Notes: generated by a model from the sequence alone, not told the origin. Numbered from the stretch's first letter, positions 15,018-22,002 are shown. The stretch is 23,288 nucleotides of DNA from Acholeplasmataceae bacterium (GCA_023264085.1 JALQTF010000084.1:1-23288), one strand, 5' to 3'. Made by a program: numbers and translations.

Positions 15018-16247
15018 TTAATTTAAAACGATGAGACCATACTTCTTTTTTCCTCTTCTTAAAACAATCACTGAATTGTAAAAGGCATCTTTAGAAGTGA
15101 ATTGATAATCAGGATCCGTCAGTTTTACACCATTCATTGAAATCGCTTGATTAGAAATAAACTCTCTCGCTTCTCTTTTTGATGAAGCCAACCCTAAAGC
15201 TATTAAAGCTTCGATAATGTGTGTTACATTTGTTACATCTAACACTTGTTTTAATACAAGAAAATCTTCTTCCAACAAATCATCAAAACTTCCCGAGAAA
15301 AGTGCAAAAGTGACTTTTTCAGCTTTTAAAAGACCTTTTTCACCGTGAACCATAGAAACTACCTCTTTCGCAAGAGTTCTTTGAGCGTGTCTTTCATGAG
15401 GTGCTAATTGATGTGTTTCCATGATTGAATTGATGTCTTCGTTGGAAAGTAATGTTAACATGTTTAAATAATTCAATACATCTGAATCACTGGCATTTAA
15501 GAAGTATTGATAGAGCTCATATGCTGATGTTAATATTTCATCTAACCAAAGTGTTCCTGATTCAGATTTTCCAAATTTTGTACCGTCTGATTTCAATAAT
15601 AGTGGCGATGACAATCCTAAAGCTTGTGCATCTTGATGCGTTTTTCTAATGAGTTCTAACCCAGTCGTGATATTGCCCCACTGATCAGAACCACCAAATT
15701 GAATTTTACACTGATGATGATCATATAAATGCAAGAAATCTATGGCTTGAATAAGCATGTAAGAAAACTCGGTATATGATATACCGGTTTCTAATCGTTT
15801 CGAAACAGTGTCTTTAGCAAGCATATAATTGATTGAGAATTGTTTTCCATAATCTCTTAAAAAACCAATCATATCAATCTTTTTAACCCAATCATAATTA
15901 TTCACATAGGTCGCATTTTCACCTAAGAAATGTTTGAGTTGTTTTTCAATTTTTGAAGCATTTTCTAAAGATTCTTCAAGTGTCAACAACTTTCGTTCAG
16001 ATGTCTGTTTTGGATCACCAATGAGACCTGTTGCACCACCGATTAAAACAATTGGATGATGTCCATACGATTGAAGTAATTTCATACGAACAATTTGAAC
16101 TAAATGTCCTACTGTAAGAGATTGTCCTGTTGGATCAAATCCACAATAGAATGTCGTTTTTTCTTTGTCTAGTAAAGATGTGGCGAGCAATTCGTCTGAA
16201 ACATCTTTAATCATATCTCTTTGTTGAAGTGTTTTATATAATGACAT
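15018..16247 (-). CDS. tyrS: Tyrosyl-tRNA synthetase
   Basis: Class I synthetase that charges tRNA-Tyr. YCGFDPTGQSLTVGHLVQI holds the HIGH-equivalent near residue 45. QFGGSDQWGNITTGLELIRK is the tyrosine/tRNA-binding signature, and KFGKSESG is the KMSKS-type loop. The C-terminal ~65 residues (ALGLASSKREAREFISNQAI onward) are an S4 RNA-binding domain. At 409 residues it is of normal length. It starts one base after the ccpA stop with only a weak AGAGAAAG site upstream, so it is probably coupled. No T-box leader exists because there is no untranslated space. The pairing with ccpA echoes the Bacillus chromosome, where the two genes are near neighbours. Confidence 0.97.
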   Translation of the reverse strand: MSLYKTLQQRDMIKDVSDELLATSLLDKEKTTFYCGFDPTGQSLTVGHLVQIVRMKLLQSYGHHPIVLIGGATGLIGDPKQTSERKLLTLEESLENASKIEKQLKHFLGENATYVNNYDWVKKIDMIGFLRDYGKQFSINYMLAKDTVSKRLETGISYTEFSYMLIQAIDFLHLYDHHQCKIQFGGSDQWGNITTGLELIRKTHQDAQALGLSSPLLLKSDGTKFGKSESGTLWLDEILTSAYELYQYFLNASDSDVLNYLNMLTLLSNEDINSIMETHQLAPHERHAQRTLAKEVVSMVHGEKGLLKAEKVTFALFSGSFDDLLEEDFLVLKQVLDVTNVTHIIEALIALGLASSKREAREFISNQAISMNGVKLTDPDYQFTSKDAFYNSVIVLRRGKKKYGLIVLN

Positions 16248-16248
16248 G

Positions 16249-17244
16249 TTATTTAGTACTTTCTCTTTTCACGATAAAATGTGGCAATGATATGCGAATA
16301 TTTTCAACGTCTTGATCATTCATTAATTTTGTGAGCAATCTCATTGATACAGCACCTATATCATAAACAGGAATATCAAGAGATGTTAACATTGGTCTTG
16401 CGAGTGTAGCGTATTTTGTATTTTGGAATCCAGCTATTGCAATATCTTTTGGTACTTCTCTTCCATTTTGAACCGCAACATTCATAAATGATACAGCAAT
16501 AGAATCTCTGACACCTATTGCAGCATCAACTTTTTTGTCAGCAAAAAATGAAGAAAAATGTTGTCGATTCACACTTGTATCACCGCTTGTTCTAAAGATT
16601 TTAGGTTCTAAAGATGCTTCTTCCATTGCTTTAATGTATCCTGTTTCTTTTTTCTCATTCACAGAATACCTTCTTGCAGTTGAAAGTAAATAGATGTTTT
16701 TTCTATTATCTGCAATGAGTTCTTTTGTGATCTCATAACCTGCTTTTTCATAGTCAATCGAAACGACAGGTGTTTCTTCATCTTCAGTCACGACATTCGC
16801 AAAAACATAAGGAATATTATTTTGATCTAATATACGTTTAACATCTGACACACGTTTATCTGAAAGTTCATCATTTAAGTATAAAATACCATCGACTTGT
16901 TCAGAAACAATTTTTTGTACTGAATCAATTACATCCATATCTTCATGAATCGCAAAAATCTTTATCGAATATTGATAATTCAATGCGATATCTGATATCC
17001 CTCCGAGCATTTCAGAGACAGATGCACGTGTAATATCAGAAATAACAACACCGACTGTTGTTGTTTTTCTACTTGCAAGACCTCTTGCAATGACGTTAGG
17101 ACGATACCCTAATTCTTTAATTACTTTGAGTACACGTTCTCTCGTATCTTCTTTTACTTTTTCAGGATTATTTAATACACGAGAGACAGTCGCAAGTGAA
17201 ACACCTGCTGCAATTGCGACACTATATATCGTAGCTTGTGGCAT
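16249..17244 (-). CDS. ccpA: LacI-family regulator, CcpA-like
   Basis: A LacI/GalR-family repressor most like catabolite control protein A. The N-terminal helix-turn-helix (TIYSVAIAAGVSLATVSRVL) and hinge helix (YRPNVIARGLASRKTTTVG) closely follow CcpA. Residues ~60-331 form the periplasmic-binding-protein-like core. The YDIGAVSMRLLTK segment matches the part of Bacillus CcpA that contacts phosphorylated HPr, and the protein ends in RESTK. I chose the second of two tandem ATGs (17242-17244), five bases from AGAGGTG. A longer frame to 17268 would start inside the promoter -10 box. Length is about 331 residues, as in Bacillus CcpA. It is the first gene of a ccpA-tyrS-lipid kinase operon and probably autoregulated. 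Confidence 0.85.
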   Translation of the reverse strand: MPQATIYSVAIAAGVSLATVSRVLNNPEKVKEDTRERVLKVIKELGYRPNVIARGLASRKTTTVGVVISDITRASVSEMLGGISDIALNYQYSIKIFAIHEDMDVIDSVQKIVSEQVDGILYLNDELSDKRVSDVKRILDQNNIPYVFANVVTEDEETPVVSIDYEKAGYEITKELIADNRKNIYLLSTARRYSVNEKKETGYIKAMEEASLEPKIFRTSGDTSVNRQHFSSFFADKKVDAAIGVRDSIAVSFMNVAVQNGREVPKDIAIAGFQNTKYATLARPMLTSLDIPVYDIGAVSMRLLTKLMNDQDVENIRISLPHFIVKRESTK

Positions 17245-17266
17245 CATAACACCTCTTTCAAACGTC

Positions 17267-17295
17267 ATTATAACATATTATGAAAAGGCTTTCAA
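17267..17295 (-). promoter_or_regulatory. Promoter of the ccpA-tyrS operon
   Basis: The minus strand has -35 TTGAAA (17290-17295), a 17-base spacer and -10 TATAAT (17267-17272) preceded by TGT, an extended -10. It is near-consensus. Confidence 0.88.
17281..17294. promoter_or_regulatory. cre-like operator overlapping the ccpA promoter
   Basis: TGAAAAGGCTTTCA (TGAAAGCCTTTTCA on the minus strand) has perfect TGAAA/TTTCA half-sites and differs from the cre consensus only at the central C. It covers the -35 box and half of the spacer, the expected site for autorepression. Confidence 0.6.
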
Positions 17296-17328
17296 TTGAA
17301 ATATGAAAATTTTTCATTCGTTTTCATA

Positions 17329-17356
17329 AAAAAAGAAACGCATATGCGTTTCTTTA
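17329..17356 (-). terminator. Intrinsic terminator after rplS
   Basis: AAAGAAACGC-ATAT-GCGTTTCTTT is a 24-base perfect palindrome overlapping the rplS stop codon. On the minus strand the T-run continues into TTTTTTTATG. Confidence 0.9.
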
Positions 17357-17716
17357 TCTTTGACCTTTTTCTTTAATACGAGAAGCTTTTGCAGAAAGTG
17401 TTCTAATATATCCAAGATTTGCACGACGTACTTTACCTCGTCTAACGACTTCGATGTGATCAATTGTTGGCGCATGTACTGGGAATGTACGTTCAACACC
17501 AATACCATAAGAAATTTTTCTTACTGTAAAAGTTTCTGAAATACCGCCACCTTGCTTTTTAATCACAAGTCCTTCAAAAATCTGAATACGTTCTCTAGAT
17601 CCTTCTTTAATTGATACCGCAACTTTTACAGTATCTCCAGCTGCGAAAGCTGGTACTTCTTTCATATATTTTTTTGTAATTGCGCTTAATAACGCTTGTC
17701 CTTTTAATGTTGCCAT
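17354..17716 (-). CDS. rplS: 50S ribosomal protein L19
   Basis: L19 sits at the 30S-50S interface. The 120-residue product is of normal length. FAAGDTVKVAVSIKEG, RIQIFEGLVIKKQGGGISETFTVRKIS, GVGVERTFP-type (here GIGVERTFPVHAP) and KVRRANLGYIR are family signatures. I chose the ATG at 17714-17716 with AGAGAGGT upstream. The open frame extends 33 codons further, to 17815, but those residues have no family match and would be encoded by the promoter and leader. It has a consensus promoter of its own behind trmD, so it can be transcribed apart from the rpsP-trmD genes. The leader resembles the Firmicute L19 leader. Confidence 0.97.
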   Translation of the reverse strand: MATLKGQALLSAITKKYMKEVPAFAAGDTVKVAVSIKEGSRERIQIFEGLVIKKQGGGISETFTVRKISYGIGVERTFPVHAPTIDHIEVVRRGKVRRANLGYIRTLSAKASRIKEKGQR

Positions 17717-17780
17717 GATAGACCTCTCTTTTATAATATCGTGTTCATGTGTATCAGCGGACCACGTATGTGAGACATGC
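17717..17780 (-). promoter_or_regulatory. Putative L19 (rplS) autoregulatory leader
   Basis: The roughly 64-base leader contains CGTGGTCCGCTGA followed by ACACATG and AACACG, on the minus strand around 17726-17765. This order resembles what I remember of the Rfam L19 leader of low-GC Gram-positives. CGTG can pair with the later CACG. The family call rests on memory, not on a covariance-model search. Confidence 0.55.
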
Positions 17781-17786
17781 GAATGT

Positions 17787-17815
17787 ATTATATCAAATGC
17801 ATGTCTTGGTTTCAA
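17787..17815 (-). promoter_or_regulatory. Promoter of rplS
   Basis: The minus strand has -35 TTGAAA (17810-17815), a 17-base spacer and -10 TATAAT (17787-17792) preceded by TGA, an extended -10. It lies immediately after the trmD stop codon. Confidence 0.88.
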
Positions 17816-17818
17816 GTA

Positions 17819-18484
17819 TTACTTTTTTAATAAATCAGGACGTTTTTTACTTGTAACAATTTGTTTTTGTTCTTCACGCCATTTCTTTATATTCGCGTGA
17901 TGTCCTGACAATAAAACTTTTGGAACGTCGAATCCTTGATATGATTCTGGCTTTGTATATTGTGGGTATTTAAGAACCCCATCAAATAAACTATCTTCTT
18001 TTACAGATGCTTCCATAATGACATCAGGAATGAGTCTGACAATTGCATCTGTGATAAGCATTGTAGGTATATCTCCATTTGTTAATACGACATCTCCAAT
18101 AGATAGCTCACCATCAATGATATGTTCAATACGTGCATCCACACCTTCATAATGTCCACAAATGATTATGATATGACTGAATGTTGCCATTGTATTTGCC
18201 ACTTCTTGCGTGAATATTTTGCCTTGTGGTGAAGTTAAAAATACTTTCGTATCTTCTTTTCTAAGTGCTTTCACTGCATCATAAATTGGTGGGAATTGCA
18301 TTAACATGCCAACACCACCACCATAAGGTGTATCATCAATTTGACGATGTTTATTGTGTGCAAAATCTCTTAAGTCGTGTGTGCGAATGGATACTTTATG
18401 ATCTTTAATTGCACGATGAATAATGGATGTCTCTAAGAATTTTGTATAAAAATCAGGAAATATTGTCAATATATCTATGATCAT
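17819..18484 (-). CDS. trmD: tRNA (guanine-37-N1)-methyltransferase
   Basis: SPOUT-class enzyme that makes m1G37 in tRNAs with GNN-type anticodons to prevent frameshifting. The trefoil-knot region contains TSPQGK, ICGHYEGVDARI and the SIGDVVLTNGDIP segment. The DTPYGGGVGMLMQ and LLSGHHANIKKWREEQ stretches are typical. At 221 residues it is slightly short, but complete. Its ATG overlaps the TGA of rimM (ATGA), with AAGGA inside rimM. It is the end of the rpsP-khpA-rimM-trmD unit; no terminator was seen before the rplS promoter, so read-through into rplS is likely. Confidence 0.97.
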   Translation of the reverse strand: MIIDILTIFPDFYTKFLETSIIHRAIKDHKVSIRTHDLRDFAHNKHRQIDDTPYGGGVGMLMQFPPIYDAVKALRKEDTKVFLTSPQGKIFTQEVANTMATFSHIIIICGHYEGVDARIEHIIDGELSIGDVVLTNGDIPTMLITDAIVRLIPDVIMEASVKEDSLFDGVLKYPQYTKPESYQGFDVPKVLLSGHHANIKKWREEQKQIVTSKKRPDLLKK

Positions 18485-18945
18485 AATAATCCTTCAATCA
18501 CCTCTATGACGATGCGATCATGTAAAACTTCTTTGATGAATGCATCTACAAAAGGAATCAATTTTAACTTCCCATTCATGTCAATTTCGATCAAATGCCC
18601 TTGAGGTACTTCTCTTAAATATTTTACAAACCCAATGAACTTACCATTTATGTCATAGACATCTTTACCTAAAATATCAGAATAATGAATCCCAAAGTCA
18701 TCTTGTACTTTATCTTCAATGTAAACTTCTTGATCTTTAAGTTCTAGAGCCTCATTCATTGTATGGATTTGCTTAAATTTAACAATTAAGCGATCATGTT
18801 GATGCTTAATGCGTTCAATATCATATTTTTTTTGATTAATAATCACTTGAGTATCTACATGGAAACGATCATAATCACTTAAATTTTTAATTTTAAGTTC
18901 ACCTTTGATTCCATGTGTTGTTGTGATATATCCAATGAGATACAT
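18481..18945 (-). CDS. rimM: 16S rRNA processing factor RimM
   Basis: RimM assists maturation of the 30S head, binding S19 and processing the 16S 3' major domain. The 154-residue product has the N-terminal RimM domain (IGYITTTHGIKGELKIK) and a C-terminal PRC-barrel ending in LIPFVDAFIKEVLHDRIVIEVIEGLL. Its ATG overlaps the khpA stop by one base (TAATG), so it is coupled. Its position between khpA and trmD is the conserved Firmicute arrangement, without ylqD. Confidence 0.95.
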   Translation of the reverse strand: MYLIGYITTTHGIKGELKIKNLSDYDRFHVDTQVIINQKKYDIERIKHQHDRLIVKFKQIHTMNEALELKDQEVYIEDKVQDDFGIHYSDILGKDVYDINGKFIGFVKYLREVPQGHLIEIDMNGKLKLIPFVDAFIKEVLHDRIVIEVIEGLL

Positions 18946-19199
18946 TACAGAGAAAATGAGTCGATATCTAAATGTACGCGTTTGCCATCTTTAGATGCAC
19001 CTGCATACAAAATTGTACGAATTGCACTTGCAATCTTTCCACCTTTTCCAATGACTCGACCTAAGTCTTTTTCATTCACAAGTAGTTGAATATTAAGCTG
19101 AGTATCTTCTTCTGCTAATATTTTAACTAATACATCATCAGGATGAACAACAAGTGGCGTAACAATATGTTTGATCAATTTTTCAAAATCTGTTGCCAT
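18945..19199 (-). CDS. khpA: KH-domain RNA-binding protein KhpA
   Basis: A small KH-domain protein (YlqC/KhpA) that works with KhpB in Firmicutes as an RNA chaperone affecting cell division and envelope genes. At 84 residues it is nearly all one KH domain: the GRVIGKGGKIASAIRTIL loop carries the GxxG RNA-binding motif. The ATG at 19199 follows an AGGGGGA site. It lies directly after rpsP (15 bases) and overlaps rimM, as in Bacillus. Its partner KhpB is not in the window. Confidence 0.93.
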   Translation of the reverse strand: MATDFEKLIKHIVTPLVVHPDDVLVKILAEEDTQLNIQLLVNEKDLGRVIGKGGKIASAIRTILYAGASKDGKRVHLDIDSFSL

Positions 19200-19214
19200 A
19201 AGTAATCCCCCTTT

Positions 19215-19454
19215 TTATGGATTGAGTACGTTATGTTTCTTAAATAAACTCTTTACAGTATCTGTTGGTTGTGCACCATTTTTCATCCAATGTCCGACTT
19301 TAGACGCATCGATATTGACATTACCGTTAATTGGATCATACGTACCTAGAATTTCTAAGAATTTTCCGTCTCTTGCACGTTTTGAATCACTTGCCACAAC
19401 ACGATAGTATGGACGTTTGTGATTCCCAAAACGTTGTAAACGTAATTTAACCAT
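19215..19454 (-). CDS. rpsP: 30S ribosomal protein S16
   Basis: S16 supports early assembly of the 30S body. The product has 79 residues, with the VKLRLQRFGNHKRPYYRVVASDSKRARDG-type N-terminus and LGTYDPINGNVNID, all diagnostic. The C-terminus is short, ending about ten residues before some Bacillus homologues. The ATG at 19454 has an AGAGGAA site. It is the first gene of rpsP-khpA-rimM-trmD, behind a near-perfect promoter. Confidence 0.97.
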   Translation of the reverse strand: MVKLRLQRFGNHKRPYYRVVASDSKRARDGKFLEILGTYDPINGNVNIDASKVGHWMKNGAQPTDTVKSLFKKHNVLNP

Positions 19455-19488
19455 AAAATTCCTCTTTTCTTTGATTTTATCTTCTTAT

Positions 19489-19516
19489 ATTATACATGTA
19501 AAAATAAAAGTGTCAA
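19489..19516 (-). promoter_or_regulatory. Promoter of the rpsP operon
   Basis: The minus strand has -35 TTGACA (19511-19516), a 16-base spacer and -10 TATAAT (19489-19494): both hexamers are perfect. The -35 lies in the 3' arm of the upstream gene's terminator. Confidence 0.9.
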
Positions 19517-19535
19517 GTATAAATACTTAACACTA
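19510..19535 (-). terminator. Terminator after the YlbG-family gene
   Basis: In the minus-strand RNA, GUGUUAAGUA (19524-19533) pairs with UACUUGACAC (19510-19519), ten pairs including one U-G wobble that would be a C-A mismatch in the other direction. It is followed by TTTTATTTTTA. Confidence 0.75.
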
Positions 19536-19763
19536 GAAATTCAAGCTTTCGTCAAATGTTTTTGATGTTTCAAAGAATTTAAATCCTTTTGTGTACCGTA
19601 AGGCTTTTCTCACTTTATGTTCTAACTCTTTGTCCATATATAATACAGCATAAGATAATTTTTTTGAGATATATGCAATATCCACATGTAATTGCTCTAA
19701 TTTTTTTAGTACTTGGTTGCCACGATAGTAAACAACATAAGACATTCTATTGGTGTATGCCAT
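19533..19763 (-). CDS. YlbG-family protein (UPF0298/DUF2129)
   Basis: A small cytoplasmic protein of unknown function conserved in Firmicutes. The HVDIAYISKKLSYAVLYMD centre matches the YlbG signature of alternating strand and YISK/YAV residues. At 76 residues it is shorter than the ~90 of Bacillus. I chose the ATG at 19761-19763 because AAGGAGG lies five bases upstream. An in-frame ATG at 19781 would translate the Shine-Dalgarno itself (Lys-Lys-Glu-Ala). It is monocistronic, with its own promoter and terminator, and divergent from def. No catalytic motif is visible. Confidence 0.82.
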   Translation of the reverse strand: MAYTNRMSYVVYYRGNQVLKKLEQLHVDIAYISKKLSYAVLYMDKELEHKVRKALRYTKGFKFFETSKTFDESLNF

Positions 19764-19798
19764 AATGGCCTCCTTTTTCATCCATGATTACGTTTTAT

Positions 19799-19826
19799 AT
19801 TATAACAAAATATCATATCAATTCAA
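19799..19826 (-). promoter_or_regulatory. Promoter of the YlbG-family gene
   Basis: The minus strand has TTGAAT (19821-19826), a 16-base spacer and TATAAT (19799-19804) preceded by TGT, an extended -10. Confidence 0.75.
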
Positions 19827-19840
19827 CGAATATTCATCTT

Positions 19841-19846
19841 TATGAT
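19841..19846 (+). promoter_or_regulatory. Possible -10 of the def promoter
   Basis: TATGAT lies 29 bases before the def start with no good -35. It is the best candidate in the short divergent gap, and it is weak. Confidence 0.3.
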
Positions 19847-19874
19847 AAGATGATTATGAGATGAGGTATGTTAG

Positions 19875-20453
19875 ATGATAACAATGAAAGATGTGATCCG
19901 TGAAGGACATCCCAATTTAAATAAAGTAAGCGACCCTGTGAAGGTTCCTCTTTCAAATGAAGATAAACAACTATTAATTGACCTTCTTAACTATGTAAAA
20001 CATTCAACAGATGAAGATATGTTAGAGAAATATGATTTGAGACCTTCTGTGGGGATCGCTGCACCTCAAGTCAATGTTTTAAAAAGAATGTTTGCCATTC
20101 ATGTTCATGATGTGGATGGTACGTTATATTCATATATGATTGTCAATCCAACAATTAAACAAAAGAGTTCGAATCTTATTTATTTACCTGGTGGTGAAGG
20201 TTGTCTGAGTGTGGATAGAGAAACGGAAGGATTAACACCAAGACATGAATCCATCACACTTGAAGGGTTGAGGTATATCGAAGAAATAGATACACTTACA
20301 CCTATTACATTACATTTAAGTGGTTATATTGGGATTGTTTTTCAACATGAATTTGATCATTTAAATGGTATTTTATACACTCAAAAACTCTTCTTAGATC
20401 TGCCTTCAGCAAAACCAGCATTTGAACTAACTCAAGTTGAAAATGATGGATAA
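19875..20453 (+). CDS. def: Peptide deformylase
   Basis: A metalloenzyme that removes the formyl group from the initiator Met of new proteins. The three motifs are VGIAAPQV (residues 59-66), EGCLS (108-112, metal ligand Cys110) and QHEFDHLNG (metal ligands His158 and His162, catalytic Glu159). At 192 residues with an insert after motif 1, it is the type 2 deformylase of Gram-positives, and MITMKD...EGHP resembles the start of Bacillus YkrB. The ATG at 19875 follows GAGG by eight bases. The gene overlaps the 3' end of the convergent gene by 27 bases, and its terminator lies inside that gene. Confidence 0.96.
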   Translation: MITMKDVIREGHPNLNKVSDPVKVPLSNEDKQLLIDLLNYVKHSTDEDMLEKYDLRPSVGIAAPQVNVLKRMFAIHVHDVDGTLYSYMIVNPTIKQKSSNLIYLPGGEGCLSVDRETEGLTPRHESITLEGLRYIEEIDTLTPITLHLSGYIGIVFQHEFDHLNGILYTQKLFLDLPSAKPAFELTQVENDG

Positions 20454-21230
20454 TACATCCAATTGATTTTGATAGATGTCGATTAATTCGACATCTTTTT
20501 TTTCATCAATTTTAAGACGTTCTTTTAGTATTTGATATGATTTCATGTCTTTTTGTCTTATAAATTTAAAAACGCCTTGGCTTTTTTTACGTAGACTTTC
20601 AAGATATTTCAAATAATCTGGCTGACACATAATGTTACCTTTAAAATTATTTTTTATCATAAGTTTAAATAATTTGATTAATTCTGCTTGTCCATAACCA
20701 ATGAGCTCAGGTTCATTTTTTGTTGTTATATCATGAGCAACAACACACCCAATATATCTACTTAAAGCTTTGAATTGGCTTATGACAGATCCTTTGTTTA
20801 CTTTAACATATGTAGGATCAAAAACGAGTAATACATGTGAGACTTTCATAACTTTAAATAGCTTTAAAAATAAGGGATATGGTTGATTCATTTTTGGGTA
20901 TATCCATAAAGTTATTTTTTGTTTATTTAATTTTTTTTGCAATGTTTGCATGTATTTTAAAAATTGAGGATGTGATATGATATCGATCGTTTGAAGTCTT
21001 ATAATAAGAATCTCTAAATTACTTTTAACATGTTGTTTCATGAGCAAATCTATCACTTCAAAATTCAATGATTCTACCATCGAGAGATGAATCTCAACTT
21101 CTAAAAAGCATGGGTGTTCATTATGTGTGGTTTCATAAGAAAAATGACCCCATTTTACAATAGGATAATGATCTTTTAAATCTTTTTTTTGAGTTGGTGT
21201 TAAATCTTTTCCCAAACTATATATGTTCAT
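20427..21230 (-). CDS. Unrecognised protein, possibly a degenerate xylose-isomerase-like TIM barrel
   Basis: The function is not recognised. The 267-residue soluble protein has a strand/helix alternation and, from residue ~130, a run resembling the C-terminal half of xylose-isomerase-like TIM barrels: HVLLVFDPTYV, then GCVVAHDITTKNEPELIGYGQAELIKLFKLM, then FKGNIMCQPDY. In active members these positions read D-x-x-H, H-x-K/x-D and a C-terminal Glu that bind metal. Here the D-x-x-H His and the final Glu (replaced by Gln) are missing, so it may not be a metal enzyme. Its ATG overlaps the stop of the upstream RNA methyltransferase (TAATG), so the two are translationally coupled. Its last codons overlap def. 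It is rich in Lys and Ile, like its neighbours. Confidence 0.6.
   Translation of the reverse strand: MNIYSLGKDLTPTQKKDLKDHYPIVKWGHFSYETTHNEHPCFLEVEIHLSMVESLNFEVIDLLMKQHVKSNLEILIIRLQTIDIISHPQFLKYMQTLQKKLNKQKITLWIYPKMNQPYPLFLKLFKVMKVSHVLLVFDPTYVKVNKGSVISQFKALSRYIGCVVAHDITTKNEPELIGYGQAELIKLFKLMIKNNFKGNIMCQPDYLKYLESLRKKSQGVFKFIRQKDMKSYQILKERLKIDEKKDVELIDIYQNQLDVLSIIFNLS
20474..20503 (+). terminator. def terminator inside the convergent coding sequence
   Basis: AGATGTCGA-TTAAT-TCGACATCT followed by eight T's counted from the last stem base (20496-20503): a nine-pair stem and a clean T-tract 21 bases after the def stop. On the other strand the same bases encode Lys-Lys-Asp-Val-Glu-Leu-Ile-Asp-Ile near the C-terminus of the TIM-barrel-like protein. 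Confidence 0.85.
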
Positions 21231-21934
21231 TATTTCTCCGATAATGTATACATCAATATAGACCCTGCAACAGAAACGTTTAGAGAGTCTACACCAACAG
21301 TAGGAATATGAAGTGTCATATCTGTTAAGTTAAGCAGATCATCTGAAATGCCGTGACCTTCATTACCTAAAATAAGTACTATAGGTTGTTTTGGCTGAAT
21401 TTGAGATTGTTGTTTAAGATGAGATGATGCAACAATCATATAATGATGCTGCTTCAAGAATGCTATCGTTTCTACAAGTGGAAGCACTTCAAGACTCACA
21501 TGAAATATAGAACCTTTTGAAGTTCTCATGGAAAGTTCATGATATGGATCTACAGAGGCTTTATTTAATATGATTTTGTGGAATCCAAAAGCATGTGCAC
21601 TTCTTATAAGTGCTCCTAAATTTCTAGGGTCTTGTATCGTATCACACATTAAAATGTTACCTTTATATTCTGATGGTGTATTTTTTATTGATACGACTGC
21701 AGCAATAGGTTCTTTCATTTCAAAGTCTGATAACTCATCTATCAATTCTTTTGAAAGCACTAGATGATTTCCATGAGGAAATGTTGAAATGATCTGAATC
21801 ACTTTATTCTTCTTCAATGCTTCTTCTATTAAGTCGTGCCCGAAAATCAATGCCTCTTGGTATTGATTTCTGTACTTTGCTTTCTTAAGTTTTAACAATT
21901 TCTTAAATGTTTCATTTTGTTTAGATGTAATCAT
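21230..21934 (-). CDS. TrmH/SpoU-family RNA 2'-O-methyltransferase (YsgA-like)
   Basis: A SPOUT-class methyltransferase that uses S-adenosylmethionine, probably on rRNA or tRNA. Motif 1 is QDPRNLGALIRSAHAFG, motif 2 LGNEGHGIS, and motif 3 SLNVSVAGSILMY, all intact and in order in the C-terminal two-thirds. The N-terminal ~80 residues, starting with SKQNETFKKLLKLKKAKYR, form the substrate-binding domain typical of the YsgA/RlmB group. At 234 residues it is a little short. The ATG at 21934 follows TTGGAGAA. It is coupled to the TIM-barrel-like gene downstream and divergent from the GAF-domain gene. The modified nucleotide cannot be told from sequence. Confidence 0.92.
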   Translation of the reverse strand: MITSKQNETFKKLLKLKKAKYRNQYQEALIFGHDLIEEALKKNKVIQIISTFPHGNHLVLSKELIDELSDFEMKEPIAAVVSIKNTPSEYKGNILMCDTIQDPRNLGALIRSAHAFGFHKIILNKASVDPYHELSMRTSKGSIFHVSLEVLPLVETIAFLKQHHYMIVASSHLKQQSQIQPKQPIVLILGNEGHGISDDLLNLTDMTLHIPTVGVDSLNVSVAGSILMYTLSEK

Positions 21935-21950
21935 ATATTCTCCAATTAAT

Positions 21951-21959
21951 ATTGTATCA
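21951..21959 (-). promoter_or_regulatory. Extended -10 promoter of the RNA methyltransferase gene
   Basis: The minus strand reads TGATACAAT, an extended -10 with no good -35, 17 bases before the start codon. Confidence 0.5.
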
Positions 21960-21976
21960 TAACATAATTAGACTCA

Positions 21977-21985
21977 TGTTATAAT
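21977..21985 (+). promoter_or_regulatory. Extended -10 promoter of the GAF-domain gene
   Basis: TGTTATAAT lies 17 bases before the ATG, with no good -35 at normal spacing. It is back-to-back with the methyltransferase promoter. Confidence 0.6.
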
Positions 21986-22002
21986 ATTCAAAGGGAGATC
22001 AC

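Noticed and set aside
16248..16260. T-box riboswitch upstream of tyrS or trpS
   Set aside because: There is one base between ccpA and tyrS and seven between pepF and trpS, leaving no room. Both synthetases depend on upstream promoters.
17717..17815. Extended N-terminus for L19 reaching to 17815
   Set aside because: The extra residues are encoded by the promoter and leader. The shorter start has a good ribosome binding site and matches the family.
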